Shown in pieces: positions 25,316-38,910 of a DNA stretch of 64,000 nt. This DNA is from Prochilodus magdalenae (taxonomy: Eukaryota; Chordata; Actinopteri; Characiformes; Prochilodontidae), in NCBI GenBank assembly GCA_024036415.1, contig JAMWET010000746.1:1-64000 (forward strand). Reading direction: 5' to 3'. The notes beneath the pieces are model-generated. The model was not told the origin of the DNA and did not search any database. It saw only the letters and a program-made list of their open reading frames with translations. How positions within the stretch are numbered: the first letter of the stretch is position 1; each line of letters begins with the position of its first letter. The translations under genes and the position numbers were made by a program.

Positions 25316-25520
25316 GTGGTTGGTGTAGCTCAGCTGATAAGACCAGTATCCACCACAGAGCCAACATTACATGTGGGAGACTGGGGTTCAAATTCCAGTC
25401 TGGGTGAATATGCTGTGCTACACCAATAAGAGTTTTTGGGCAAGACCCCCAACACTACATTGGCCTGCCTGTAATATGATTAACCTTGTAAGTCACACTG
25501 GATAAGAGCCATACATGTAA
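25316..25520 (+). repeat. tRNA-derived SINE, copy 1
   Basis: Begins with an A-box-like TGTAGCTCAGCTGATAAGA (25323-25341) and a B-box-like GGGGTTCAAATTCCAG (25383-25398), then a body with GGGCAAGACCCCCAACACTA and a tail containing CCTTGTAAGTCACACTGG and GATAAGAGCC. The second copy at 36609-36819 matches along its whole length in reverse orientation. It lies about 105 bases from the acceptor of sv2a exon 2, antisense to the gene. Confidence 0.75.
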
Positions 25521-28500
25521 ATCTTATTGTTCTCAAAATGGCAGTGTTGTAGAAGAAAAGTAATTTAATGACATTGAAATTTTGCCCCACACCACACAAC
25601 ATTGATTGATATTAAGCTCAGACCTGCGTAACAGAACAGTTAAAGTATTAAATGAACATAAATACAACACTAATAATTCTATTTCACCTTAAATCCACTG
25701 GTTTCATTTGAAGATATTTTTTTGCAGATTGTAGTTTTTAATGCAAAAAACTAAAAGATTAGTCTTAATTTAAAATGTCAATTTTTAGTCAGATTTAAAT
25801 TTTCCTTTTCAAATTTTTTTTTTAATTTTTGCTCTTTAAATCATACACTTACAGAAAAGCTATTTAGAGTAAAAGTAGTCATTCCTGCATGCTGTAGGCC
25901 CAGATACACTATCAGTTAACAAACAAGAATCAATTCAGAATCTGATGACAAATTTTAAAAATCATGAGATAAATATAAAACTGGAGTACAGCTTTCCAAT
26001 TTTGCATGCCAGCATGGGTTACTTTATTTATGGAAATCATCACAAAACACTTCAACTTTTCTGGGTATTTCGATGAATCAGTGTATGTGTTCCAACACAT
26101 ACTTTGTCAAATCCTTTGCATAGTATATACATTTTTTAGAGCGTTTGCATAATTTCTTGGAATGCATACAGCACATAAATTCAGCCTGGTAAGTGCTTTT
26201 GGTAAATCTGTCATGATCATTTCTTGGTCGCGTGAGAGCTACAAAGAGTGTGTGAGGACACGGTGGTTCCTGAGGCACCACAGGTGACCTTGGTTTCTGT
26301 CAGCCAAAAGCAGGGAGGTAATACTTCAGGGGAACATGCTGCAAATCGGACAGCTCAATCTGAACAAACACTGCAATTAAAATGTTCCCGAAGGAAAATT
26401 ATAAAACCATCATTTTCAGACACCTTGTACAACCTGCTGAAATTAGTCAGGATCCACGACCGGTATTAATGATGTGACATAGATAATTAAGCAACATCAC
26501 TACTGTCTCTGAGGCACTTAGGAGCTTTGAAATAGAGCTTTTTTAAAAAAGGCCAGTCAGAGCACTAGACTGTGGTACAGTAGAGGTAGGCAATGTGAGG
26601 ATATGTTATCTCTATGTTACAGTGTGGTTTTCTGGGTATCCTCAGTACTTCCAGAACACGGAACAAGTGCATCAGCACTGAGCAAAAAGTACTGAGCATG
26701 TTGTTATTCAGTTTACTCAGACATCATGCATGTGTATAACTGATAGTCTCCTGCAGACAAAACACAATTTTTTCCAGAAGTGAAAATGCAGCATTAATCT
26801 CTCCCCCGTTTGATTACTGCAATCCTTCATCTGCAACAAAAACTCACTGACTATTCAAAGGTGTCTGTGCTGTTTGCATAACAGCAACCACAATGATAAA
26901 GAAGCTGTGTTCTAGCAAATGAAATGCTAAAAGGATCCAAAACTCTCAAAGCAGCCAAACTGGACAGTAGCCCGGTGTCACTGTTTGTCCATTCTGCTTG
27001 TACTTAAAAAATGTGTACTTGTTTGTTCTTTGCTTCATCTTGTGTGAAGCTGTATCTCCAAAAAATCATCTTAAATTCGGCTGAGATCTGAACTGGGAGT
27101 TCAGAAATCTTTGCACCTAAAACCGAGGTGGAGAAACTCTGTTCTTCTCTCGGTTTTTGGAAGTGGAAATGGTTCTGCACAGTGTTACAGTCAGCTTGGT
27201 TCATGAGGAGCAGAGGACCTTTTAATGACTAGAAAATGCTGTGATGTAGATTTTAATCACATTTAACTGTGTCATTACATTTAAACATTTTAGAGTTTGT
27301 AAAGAAGACATGCATATGCATTAGCCAGTCCTGATTTCTGGCCTAATTGTCACAGCCCTGCTCTCTTTGAGCTGTAAATTACATGTTAGAGGGACAATCT
27401 CTTTCTGTCAGTCTCCTTTTCTTGCTCCCTTTTCTTTCTCCCTGTCTTGTGATCAGGGGGTAATTGCTTTGCGGGATGGTCTCATTGTTGTGTTTCTCTG
27501 CCCAAATAGGCCTCATCAACTGGGCTAAGCAGCCTGGGCGGTCTCCTCTCACCTCTCTGACCACCCTGTGTCTCTGGAGATAACAAGGCGGTCAGACCAT
27601 CGGCCAGTTCGTCTCTGTGAAAAACACACACACAATCTCCTGGGCCTGCGAGCACGCTGTTCATTTCACCACTTCTGTTTGAGCAGCAGCCGCTGCGACA
27701 CCTTTCACTGTTTATCTGCTTCAGTTTTCCCTCACTGATAAGTGAGCACACAGCAACTCAACAATTAAAGGGCTGGGACTTGTTTTACAGGCCAGATGGC
27801 ATCTTCAGCAAAAGCAAAGACAAGACTTAAATTATCCACCGTTTTATTACAGCAGGTTTTTCTGTAACAGAGTACAACAATCGTCCAAAACCTAAACACC
27901 CAATAAAGTGGGACTGTGTGGTGTGTGTGTGTATGTGGCACAGCATGACTTCATCTGTGTACGTAATTGACCCTGTGGAGAAATGTCCCAGTTGGCAGCA
28001 GTGAAGTAGGAACTGCCCTTATGTTGTCATCAGCAAGAGAAGAAAGGTGTCATCAGACTCAGTGCTCTAGCCTCTTTAAACTAACCCTCCAAATATTAAA
28101 TTACTATTTACACTAGGGCTGAACACTAAATCATGTTAAATCTAGATGACTATTTACCAAATCACAGACACAACAGCATATATGAGCAATGACTCGATCT
28201 ATATAAACAATATAAGCATTATACTAGAAACAATTTTCCTTTATTCTAAATAGTGCAATTTTGGGCAAGTCCTGACTTTACTCATCAGAACAGATTTTAT
28301 TTTATAATATATAGTGTCACGTTACAATACCCTGTCATGCCAAATAATGTTGGATATCATCACATGCTCAGTGTTACAGTGCCAGTCTAAACTTGTCGTT
28401 GCAACATCAAAAATGAAATGTCAACATCAGTGATAAAAATGCATACTGAAATATTTGCCGGACCTCCTAGCGGCAATTTGCTTACTGACTGACTGGCAAA

Positions 28501-31500
28501 CTTTGTTGAAAGGTGCAAGCTTAAGGTCTGGCTCTTGCCACAAAATTGTGTCTTTACCTGAAATATTAATGTAAAGGAATATGGTGTGTCTACTTGGCAA
28601 AATGAAAAGATAAATGACTTAGAGCTCTAGCCGATGCCCGATACTCAGTTCAGTACTGGTGAGTACTTTTTATTGAACAATGCAGCAGAGGAGAACTGGC
28701 TGGCGTGGCCCGAAGACAGGCAGGTCACGTCTAACCAAATATAAGTTCCAGACAGGGTGGATACTCAAACCTGCTTCTAACCCACAGCCCAGCACAGAAG
28801 ACATCCAACACAAGAGCACATCTCTAAACCAATAACTTCTTTACAACGATTAAAGTCTTGCCTACTGCAACCACGGCACCTCCTGCAAGCCTGTATGTGT
28901 GGCCCTCTGCACGGCTATGCCTCTCACGCATCAATGACTGTGCAAGCAAAAAGCGGGATGCTATAAAATGGACCACTACCGGTCACTTCAAATGAATGTT
29001 CCTGATCAGGAACATTTAGGGGTGATTACATGTTCTGCAGTGTTTTTGTTGCTTGCAAAATACAGGTTTGAGTAGAAAGACCATGAAATATCTCATCCCT
29101 AATTAAAATCTAATTAATAAGGATTTTTTATTCAGATGTCTGTTCTTACCTTGTTAGAATGCTAACATGCTGTGAGTGCTTTTTACTAATGGTTGCCTGG
29201 GTAAATCCACTGGGTGGGTCTTGGAGCAGAAGGCATATTGGAAAGCGTTCTGAGGAGCCTTTAAACTCTGCTGTGCCTCAGGGTGAAGGAGCACATCATT
29301 GACATTCTGGCCAAGTGATTAGCACATCAGGATCTCCCACACTGAGCTGCTTTTTTGTAAGTTTATTGGCGTGTCAGGAGTTTAAACCTATAGGTGTGAC
29401 TTTACTGTTCAAGTAAGTTAAGTAAAACCAAATAACATCCAGGATCTACCATTAGACTTTAAAACAAAACTCTAATAAAGGCACGTTGACAACGTTCAAG
29501 ACTTTTTTCAATAACGAACAGCTGAAGAACCGATAATCCTTCATCTAGCCAGCTCTGAGCTCGTAGTATTGAATATTTGAAATCAATACCTCAGTGTAGC
29601 CAGTCTGTCTCTGGATATTTATGCCCTAGTGCTGGGGCAGAGGGCATTCCGGGAGAGTCTTGTTGATGAAATAATTTATTCATCAGTCCAGCTTGGTTTT
29701 CCCCTTACATAACTCAAAATCTGGACTGGAATACAGACTCTGCTCTGCTCTTAACACAATGAAAATTATCAGGATTCTGTTTATTTTGCAACCTGCTGTT
29801 CAGGTCTGATGATGTTTTCTGATGCTCTATAATGCCTAATAAGCGCTGAATATGCCCATACCGTTCAGATATTCAGCTGTCTTTATTGCCACATAATGTT
29901 ACTGAGCCTCAACCTGACCAACTAAAGGAGGCCCCAGATCATAACACTGCCTCCTAAGGCTCGTACAGTGGGCCCTATGCATGATGGGTTAATTCATGTG
30001 CTTCCCTTCCTACCCTTACGTGCCTCTCTGGAATCCAATAGACTTTCAGGTTTTAAAATGTGTGTTGGACACTTCATAATCCAATTAAAGTAATTTTAGC
30101 ATCTCCTTAGTTGTTTTCTTGACACAGGATAAACATTTTATCCTTCTGAAATGCAGCAGCATCTTATCCACAACACTTATCCACATGGACTGAGAACTGA
30201 GAACCTACTCAATGAATTAGCTAATTAAAAGGGTTGCCATCTGAAACATATTAATAACTACAACAATTTTTGTCTTTAACTTTATTATCTTTAACTTCAG
30301 TACAAATTGTTTTTTGTAACATGCAAACACAAGAACCTTATAAAACCCATACACTGCAAATCATTTACATTTCTAATTGTAAGGTTTTAAAAGGGCAGAC
30401 ATTCGATACAGTCCCAGTAGGATCTGACTGATTTTTATGCTCGCTTGGCTTTGGAGCTCAAAACTCCCCAGGCTACTGCATTATAATCACAGCCCATTTC
30501 TACCAGCATCATTTCTACCACCATTCCATTTTCCAAGCCTGCCTTTGTAAGGGATCTAAAAAGCATAAGACCCTCAAAGTTTTTACCCTGGGTTTGTCTT
30601 TCCTATACAGACTAAAAATAATCCTAGAACTGTTTCAGTAGACAACTCATAACTGGTTTAAACAGTGTACAAGGGGTGCTATCTCAAAATATCTAAAGAA
30701 AACTATAATTAAAAAATAATAACGAAATAAAAATGTATTTATTGCTATATATGTTGTAACCATTCCTATTTACCTCCTATATTTGTGACAAAGCAGTCAT
30801 CAGAGTGAGACGTTCCAGTTTAAATATTAGGCAACCCCTTCTGATGAAATATCTTGAAGATGGGAGAAGCTTGATTGGACTCTCGATTAGATTTTTGGTC
30901 TGTATAAAACATATTTTTTGGTCCAAAACTCTAGCTGGCAAATGCTTCCGCTATTTTGATGACGTGGTCTCCAAGAAGCCTGAATCTGAAGTTACTTGTT
31001 TTAACATTAATGGATTATCACTTTTGGGGGATTTGCATAGTGCATGCTGGATAATGTACTGAAAGAACAGTGATGGACAAACAAACAAGGCTGAGAGATA
31101 CAATGTACAGCACATTACCAAAAACATGCATCAGAATCCTCTTTAATGTTAGTTGCAGGAGACGCTTGGCTAAAAGATGATATCATGCTAACTATCCCAT
31201 CATGCTAACTTCCCAGTACAAATCATATAAAAACAAAAGCTACATCCTTTAATTCTTTTACAGCACCAAAATTTCAAACACGTATACAAAATTTACTGCG
31301 CATTTGCAAAATGGAGATTTTTGTTTGCAAGAGGATCTTTCAATCGATTGCCCCCAATGACATGCAATGTCAAGCCATTCAGCTGCTCAATAAAACCCCG
31401 AGCTGTATCGATCAAGCTACGGCTAGCTTTAACAAGGCATTTGACAGGCTATGGGATGTATTAGCACAAAACCATAAACATATTTTGCTCTGAAAAGCCT

Positions 31501-31969
31501 TCTCGTACTCACCTTTACCACTTTTTCCAGATTAGAAGATGTTGACTGTTCAGAAGCAAAGGCGTTTTCATTAAACGGTAAATGGCCTCAACTTTACAGA
31601 GGTTCTCCTCAGTAACGACTCAGCAGGGAGCAGTACCCATCCTCTGGGTGAAATGCTTACATTTCAATTAGACTTGCTCAAACACATACATCACTGCAGC
31701 TACAACCAAAACAGCACTGTCATGAAGCCAAATACCCTCTGCAGTGCTTCTGCACCACAATGACTGAAATACAAAGGCCCCTTGCATTGCAACTGTCGGA
31801 AACAAGCAGAGACTGGAAAGAAAAGATGTTTATCTGGCACAAAGGCTGTAATCAAGTTGAAACACCATTGTTCGTGGTCTGATCTCTTCAGATCCACTGC
31901 AGGACTACTTAAGCCATCTTTTTCACCACAGGCTCTTCTCTTTTCATAAACCAGGATTTTCAAACCTGC

Positions 31970-32048
31970 ATTATGTCAAAACTGGACTGAAGGAAACATA
32001 AAAAAACATATGTCAAAACTGGACTGAAGGAAACATTAAAAAACATAG
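31970..32048 (+). repeat. two-copy tandem duplication, ~38 bp
   Basis: The phrase TGTCAAAACTGGACTGAAGG with AAACAT(T)AAAAAACATA occurs twice in succession. Confidence 0.8.
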
Positions 32049-35000
32049 CATCTGCACCACTACGATTTACCCAGTAAAGCCTGAAAGCTTAACTCAGAAG
32101 TCAATTAAGTCAGGTTGCATTTGATGGGAATATGGGAATATATACCCCGTAATATGTCTTTATGATGCACAGCCTCAAAAAGAAGGTCCAGCTTAATATA
32201 CTGATAAAGATATACTGGTTAGGACAATAGTAGATCATTCATTTACATTTTGTTCACAGACTTTTGACTGAAGTCTTTTTGACTACTCTATTGCATTTGC
32301 AACCATCAGATTTTTTCACATACAACATTTGGGCTGGTTTTCTAATAAACAGAGATTTGTTTGTAAGAATATGACCATGTGTGTTCCCATGCATTTTCTT
32401 TCTATGATGCGTTGCTTATCAAGTCAAAATAAGTCAAAATAAAAAGCTTGCAAATGGGGGCCTTTTTAAAATTTCATAAATCAAGGACATTACTGTTATA
32501 AAATATTATGACCAGGTACAGTCTGTGGTCTAAAGCTATATATTTTGAGCTATGATAGTGGTATATAACCTCCTCAGCGACACTGACTGATGCAGCTGTT
32601 CCACAGCAGTGTGAGTGGGTTTGGGTCTGACTTTGGTTTAGCAGAACCAGTAGGGCTTTGTCAGTTTTGGAACTTTTTAGTTTCTTAAAAGGTTTTACAA
32701 CATTGTCCTTCATGAACCTTAAAACTACAGGCTACACTCAACTCACAGTCCTCAAGGTCCAGGAATAGAAAGTTGTCCACCCTTTACTTAGGAAACAGGT
32801 TTGATGACACAGCAGCCAATCAGTTGAACAAACTGTCAAATTAGCTAGCAGTGATGTGTGAAAGCAGAAGCAGATAATGGTCCAGAGGCCTGGGCTAGAC
32901 AACATCTCTTCCACACCTCATTAGGAGTGACTTGATTGTGAATCTGCCATCGTGTTAGGGATGGGCAAGTGCCCCATCTCTTGCTTAGCAGATAATGAAA
33001 GACCTAATTATGTAATTGAATTTTTTGAAGCTGCATTGATGGTGCCAGAGCGAGGGTAGGTCTTCTCTCAGTCAGGCACTACAGCAGAGCAGCACAGCCA
33101 CACCAGGACGAAAACGGGGACAGCAAGCAGTCGTCACTGCACCAAAGTCTGACTGCATCAGTCAGCTACTGCTACTGCTGACAAGTCTCAGCAAAGAACC
33201 ACCTGAAAACCTCAGAGACTGAGCATTAGGAATGTAAGTCTTTAGGAAGCAAGTTAATGCATAAAGACGTGTAATTTCACCAACATGAGACTATATACTA
33301 AGTACTGGAAAATCTGAAAGCACCTCTAGAATGTGGCCAAATGAAATGTAAGCCATTTTACTGAAAACTGTTAAAATAAATAATTTAACTAAGATTAATT
33401 AATAAATATATTTCTAGAACTATTCAGGTTAATTGCTCCCTTTAAAGGAACACATCAAAACACCAACTAAATAGGATAGCAACAAAAATAGGTGAAGGAC
33501 TGGTTCAAACTGAATGCATACAGTTTTAACCAAATCAGTTATTGCTGATGAAATCCAACATTAATTCACATAAAACACCCAAGAAGTGTGAATGAAAGAC
33601 CCATGGGCCACAGCTCATCAAGGACACAAATCTAAATTTAACAGATCGGTGTAACTGTAATAAAACAAATCAGGCACATTTTGCTGGCTAACAGGTACAA
33701 CCCAGGGAAATTTTTCAATGGGACATTACCCATTTACCTAAGATAAGTGAAGTCAAAAGTCAAGATTGCCAAACAACTAAAAGGTAGGAATGTATTTTTT
33801 TGTACACACTTGTACACATTTCCGCATGGTGAGGCTCAGCTCTGCCCCAAGAATAGAACGGAAATGTTACATTTTTTATCTGGCAAAAATGGTCATTCCA
33901 AGGATTCTCCTGTGTAATTTGTGTTAGACAGAAGACAGCATACCAGATTACCAGAAGACAAACATTCCACAGATCGCAGTTGTGAATGGAACACTGCATC
34001 AAAAATTCAGTTTTTTCCAAATTCTGAAATCAACCGCAGCAATGGAATAAACCGGATGCTTTTTGGGGGCCATGGACGCCAAACAACTTGTTTAATTCCA
34101 TAATACAATAAAATTGAAAGAATAAGGAGAATCCTTTTGCATATTTGCACATAAAAACACATCTAAATCTCTCCTCTGATTATCATACACTTTTACTCGT
34201 AATGATGTCACCATGCTCATATTTTAGCTGCATACTGCTATGAGGTTTTACTGCTATGTGATTGAACGCTATGTTGTATTGCATTGTAATGTATTGTATT
34301 GTACTGCTGTATTGTGACAAGTATGTAAGTCTATGGCTAGTGTGTTAGCTTGCAGCTACAGCACTACATTACAAAACAGAGCCTTTGTTTTAAATGTTCT
34401 CTTATAATGCTGAATGCTTTAATAAACTGAAAATATTAACCTTTGGCTCATTTTCAGTCACTCCTTATGTTTGTGAACCATTATGATCACATACCTATTA
34501 ATCACTGCGCCTGAAAGCCCACAAATTCAACAGACTCTGCTGTCCTATAAAATGAAGCAGATTCCATCAAGGCTCTTTCAGCTGTCATGTCTAGTAATCC
34601 AGGGAGGTCAGAAAGGTTAAGCCTGTAAATAAAATCATGTGGTCACTGTGTATTTTTTCCAGCAGTTTGACACTGTATTCACTACGAGCTGGCTAATTGT
34701 AATGATAATCCATTTGGAAGAGATTTCGGATTTAGAGATTTAGAGTGCTTGGACTTCGTTAGGTTCATTCAAAAGGCTCTGGTAGCAGACGCCCATTCAC
34801 TGGCTGAACACTTGGCTGCACCAGATTTTAAGGTGTGGGCGGATGATTCACATCAGGCAAACAGAAAGTACAGACTAGGAAAAACAGAGCCAGCGCTTCG
34901 CAACAGAGACAGGAGATAATTTTTGGACAGACACAGAAAATGAATGATCACGTCAAGACTCATCTGGAGCTATGCACCCATATTGCAGCCTCTCATTAGC

Positions 35001-36608
35001 AGCCTTGATGAGTCACATCATCCCCCTCCTAATGTTATCACCACCCACCATCAACCCGTGTCAAACACACACACAACATCTGATGCCCACCTTCCATCCA
35101 GAAAGCATTTTTGCTTCCTGCTCCTTCGTATAATGTTAGATTGATGCTAACTTGCATTCTAGCAAAGCACAAAGCTTGTCTAGATGATGCCGTCCTTTTT
35201 AGCTTTTAAAGATTCAGCCTTCTTTACACTGAAAATTAGAGCTGTCACTATCAGTTATATTAGTAATCGAATCTACTCATTATCTAACCAATTTACAGAG
35301 TAATGAGGGTTTATAAAAGTTCTAATTATGTCATTTAATTGGGCACTTCGACCTAAAGGATGTGTTAAAAGCAGAAAATCTCACTCATTGACATGGACAT
35401 GCCACCTTTCAGTTTCTGCTCAGCTAGCAAGATCACTGCTCACTTACAAGACCACCAAGGTTTACCTTATGGGATCTCTTTAGATGATATAGATCATGGT
35501 GTGGCAAAAATAATCTGCTATTGCTTTAAAAACAGAATTCAGATTTGACCACATATCAGTTCATTCAGATCAGTTGAGAGTACAAATATTCACTTTGAAT
35601 ATGAACACTGAACGGACTACTCAGTTTACTATGCTTATTTTTACAATGTTTATAGTATGTATATTATTCTACGCAAATGTACAATTACAAATTACGCTGA
35701 ATATGCCAAGAAGATGACAAAGGATAAACAATACTTCTACTGGACCATTCATACACAAAAAGGTAGCTTAAGTTGCATAAAAACACAATTATGACAAAGA
35801 TGAATAAAAGAAATTACTTTTGTTCAGCAATTTATTAAATAAACTAAATATAAGTGATATACAATTATTTAGAACACTTGAATAGCCTGCAACAGCTAAA
35901 CCTGATTTGTAATGTTGTGCACATTCTTGGGAGTGAAAGTGCTCAGCAGCAGCACTGGCCCATGTGCAGAGAAATAGCAAAGGGTCTGGACTCTCTGCTG
36001 CTGGGCTGTCAGCAGAACTAATCTATGCCATGACTCACTGCTGATGAGGAGAGTCACTGCAAAAACCAACAGAGGAAATGCTGCATTTTGTACTGGTGTT
36101 GAATCCATCCATGTCTGGGTTTTTTATGTTGTGCACATGAATCTCTGTCACCAATGCAGAGGTGTATTAATGTGTTTTGCAAATGCAATGCAAAAGAACA
36201 AATGCAATTATGAAAGAAAACATATTGATCTTACGTCTAGCAAGAAATACTCTATAAAAGCAATATTCTATATTAAGAAGATCCACAAAGGGCCAGTTTG
36301 GTGTTTGCCAGTGGGTGCTTAAATTAGTTGTTTGCTAGACAACATTAAAGCCCAGTGGCACCAATCTTTTTGGTGTAGTTAGTTATGAACAGTAATTCAC
36401 CTTATCAAGTCGAGCTGTTTCCTCCTCTCTGTTTTACATCACAAGCAAAGCATTTCAAGTAGTTTTCTTAAATAACAAGGAACAAGGGCGTTCTTTCATA
36501 GCAAAAGTATCTACAAAAGACCAGTTTGGGTTTTTGCTGGTAGGCCCTAACATAAGTTAGGCTAGTTAGCAAATACCAAAAACACACAGCACCAAAGTAT
36601 GTCTTTTT

Positions 36609-36819
36609 TCATTTACATTATTTAGCTGGCGCTCTTATCCAGAGCGACTTACAAGGTTAACGATTACAGGTAGGCCAATGTAGTGTTAGGAGTCTTGCCC
36701 AAGGACTCTTATTGGTGTAGCACAACATAGTCACCCAGACCGGGATTCGAACCCCAGTCTCCCACATGTAGAGATGGCACTCTGGGTAGTGGTGTTACAA
36801 GCTTAGCTACACCAACCAC
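36609..36819 (-). repeat. tRNA-derived SINE, copy 2
   Basis: Reverse-oriented copy of the element at 25316. On the minus strand: TGGTGTAGCTAAGCTTGTAA (A box region, 36797-36816), GGGGTTCGAATCCCGGTCTG (B box, 36738-36757), the shared body (GGGCAAGACTCCTAACACTA) and the tail CCTTGTAACGTCGC-like sequence, TTGTAAGTCGCTCTGGATAA, GAGCGCC. This copy has the better B box of the two. Confidence 0.75.
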
Positions 36820-37269
36820 CATTTCTTTAATTAATGTTACTTACTCAACTGCAACTAAGTGTACCACTACAACTGCCATTTCTGCTTTTTCACTGCAAGT
36901 GGTAGAATGTCAATTGAGTAGTTTTTTGGATCTATTCAATCAAAATGGGTCAGCACCGGTGCATGCTGAAAAAACAAGAGCCTTACAAAATGATGACTAC
37001 AGAATGAAGCAATGCCAAATAGTGTGGCGTGATATGATATTTCTAGACATATTTGTAATACACAAATTGCATTACGATATTTTGATAAATTACTATATGT
37101 TGGAATTTAAAAATTAACCAGTACAACCACATAAAACAATACTACCAAAATGCTCAATATAATGTTATATGTTAAATGTTTATATACTATACTGCACTAA
37201 ATCCAAGCAAATACTGTCACCCAATGGTAAAGAGCCTACATAAAGGAGAAAGATGCAATCTACATATGA

Positions 37270-37370
37270 ATGTATACAGATATATAAATATATACATACA
37301 TATATTTATATAGACACATGTATATATATAGACACATAAATACCTACAGATACATAAACATATAGATAGA
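37270..37370. repeat. AT-rich microsatellite-like tract
   Basis: Imperfect TA/CATA/TAGA repeats. Confidence 0.7.
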
Positions 37371-38225
37371 AATCACCTTTCTTATTCTGCAGGGCCCTTT
37401 ACTATTGGGTTTCAATACACAGAAAAATGTACGATGACAAAAGGAATAAGCACTAACACATGAGACATACTAATATCAGAAACTAACCGATCAGCAACAC
37501 AACACTATCACTAAACAAATTCTGGTATTAATGATCTAGAAATGTTGTAGGATATCAAGAAACAAGACAAGAATAGCAATTATATCATTACCTTACAAAT
37601 CTCTTGGGACCTTTCTAAGGACAAATTACAAAAGGACTCCCACCAGACAGGATGTGTGTGTTCAGTTCTGATCCTTTAGGCTAGTGGATTAACACAGCCT
37701 AGAGGCTCTAAAACACTGGGCTTTCTCCTCAGCCTTTCATTTAGCAAACAGCCCAGCCCAAATAACACCAAGCACCTTAGAGGGAAAGAACTGCCATCTT
37801 GTTAGCAGGTAACACTAAATAATACTGAGCGTGTCTCCCTAGCTGTTTTCTCAGCGTAATTCATCTGCTTGAGCTGACGTATCTGCATCTGTTCACCCAA
37901 ACCTGTGTCCTGTTTTCCCTTTCTCTTCAACATTTGCATGTGTTTTCTGAGCTGGTGCCAAACAAAAAAATGTGCAGCGTTCTCATTTCAGAACATAAAG
38001 CTCACTCAAGGCTCTGCTACTGACACAAAGCACACAAGACGTAAAGAACAACTAAGGAGGCCATAGAGGAATTTAATTCATCCGCTTTAGTTCATAGAGA
38101 CCTTGAGTAAATGGCACAGTGGACAGGAAAACACGGAGAATGAGAGAGGTATGATAGAAGGAGGATTTTGGAGGAGGAAGAGAAAAGAAAGTAAGCTATG
38201 GAGAGAAAAGGAAGAGATGATAAAA

Positions 38226-38487
38226 GGAGAAGAGAAGAGAAGAGAAGAGAAGAGAAGAGAAGAGAAGAGAAGAGAAAAAAAGCTGAAAAGAGAAAAGGCT
38301 GAGAAGAGAAGAGAAGAGAAGAGAAGAGAAGAGAAGAGAAGAGAAGAGAAGAGAAGAGAAGAGAAGAGAAGAGAAAAAAAGCTGAAAAGAGAAAAGGCTG
38401 AGAGGAGAAAAGGCTGAGAAGAGAAGAGAAGAGAAGAGAAGAGAAGAGAAGAGAAGAGAAGAGAAGAGAAGAGAAGAGAAGAGAAGA
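38226..38487 (+). repeat. (GAGAA)n pentanucleotide array with repeated interruption
   Basis: About 260 bases of AGAGA repeats. The interruption AAAAAAAGCTGAAAAGAG followed by AAAAGGCTGAGA occurs at about 38275-38303 and again at 38374-38402, with a partial third copy at 38406-38418, showing a higher-order duplication of about 99 bases. The 210-codon minus frame and 104-codon plus frame here are artefacts of the repeat. Confidence 0.9.
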
Positions 38488-38910
38488 GGGCAGCTCTACA
38501 TATCTGTGTCTGTGAGAAAGAACAAAGCCTCAGTGAGTCACGTTTGCCATTGTAACAAATCTGCCCCTGTGTGCTGTCACCATGGACACACTGCACTCCA
38601 TCAGCTGTGCTCACCCATGATCCACACCGCATCCATTTTAGCCCCCGCCACCACAACCAAGCACTCCACAGCTCAACACTCATGCTGGACTGACAGCCCT
38701 CATTAACATGCTGCGCCACGTCAGGCAGTACAGTACGGTTTGGGATTATGTAAGATATTTTGCATCATGGTGGGAACTAATATGGATTTAACACAGAACT
38801 TCATGGGCTGCTAACCCTTAATGTGCAGTACACCGACAAGCCTACATGTTCTTGGTTGGGAAAGGTACATATTTTCGCTATATTTAAATAGCTCACACCA
38901 TAAAATAGAA

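Noticed and set aside
25316..25400. Possible functional tRNA gene
   Set aside because: A- and B-box-like motifs are present but the cloverleaf is poor and a second full-length copy with a non-tRNA body and tail exists, so it is a SINE.
27300..27770. GC-richer segment in sv2a intron 1 as a conserved enhancer
   Set aside because: It looks less AT-rich than its surroundings but I have no conservation evidence.
38087..38719. 210-codon minus frame with Leu-Phe-Ser repeats and its plus-strand Arg-Glu-Lys partner
   Set aside because: Produced by the (GAGAA)n array.
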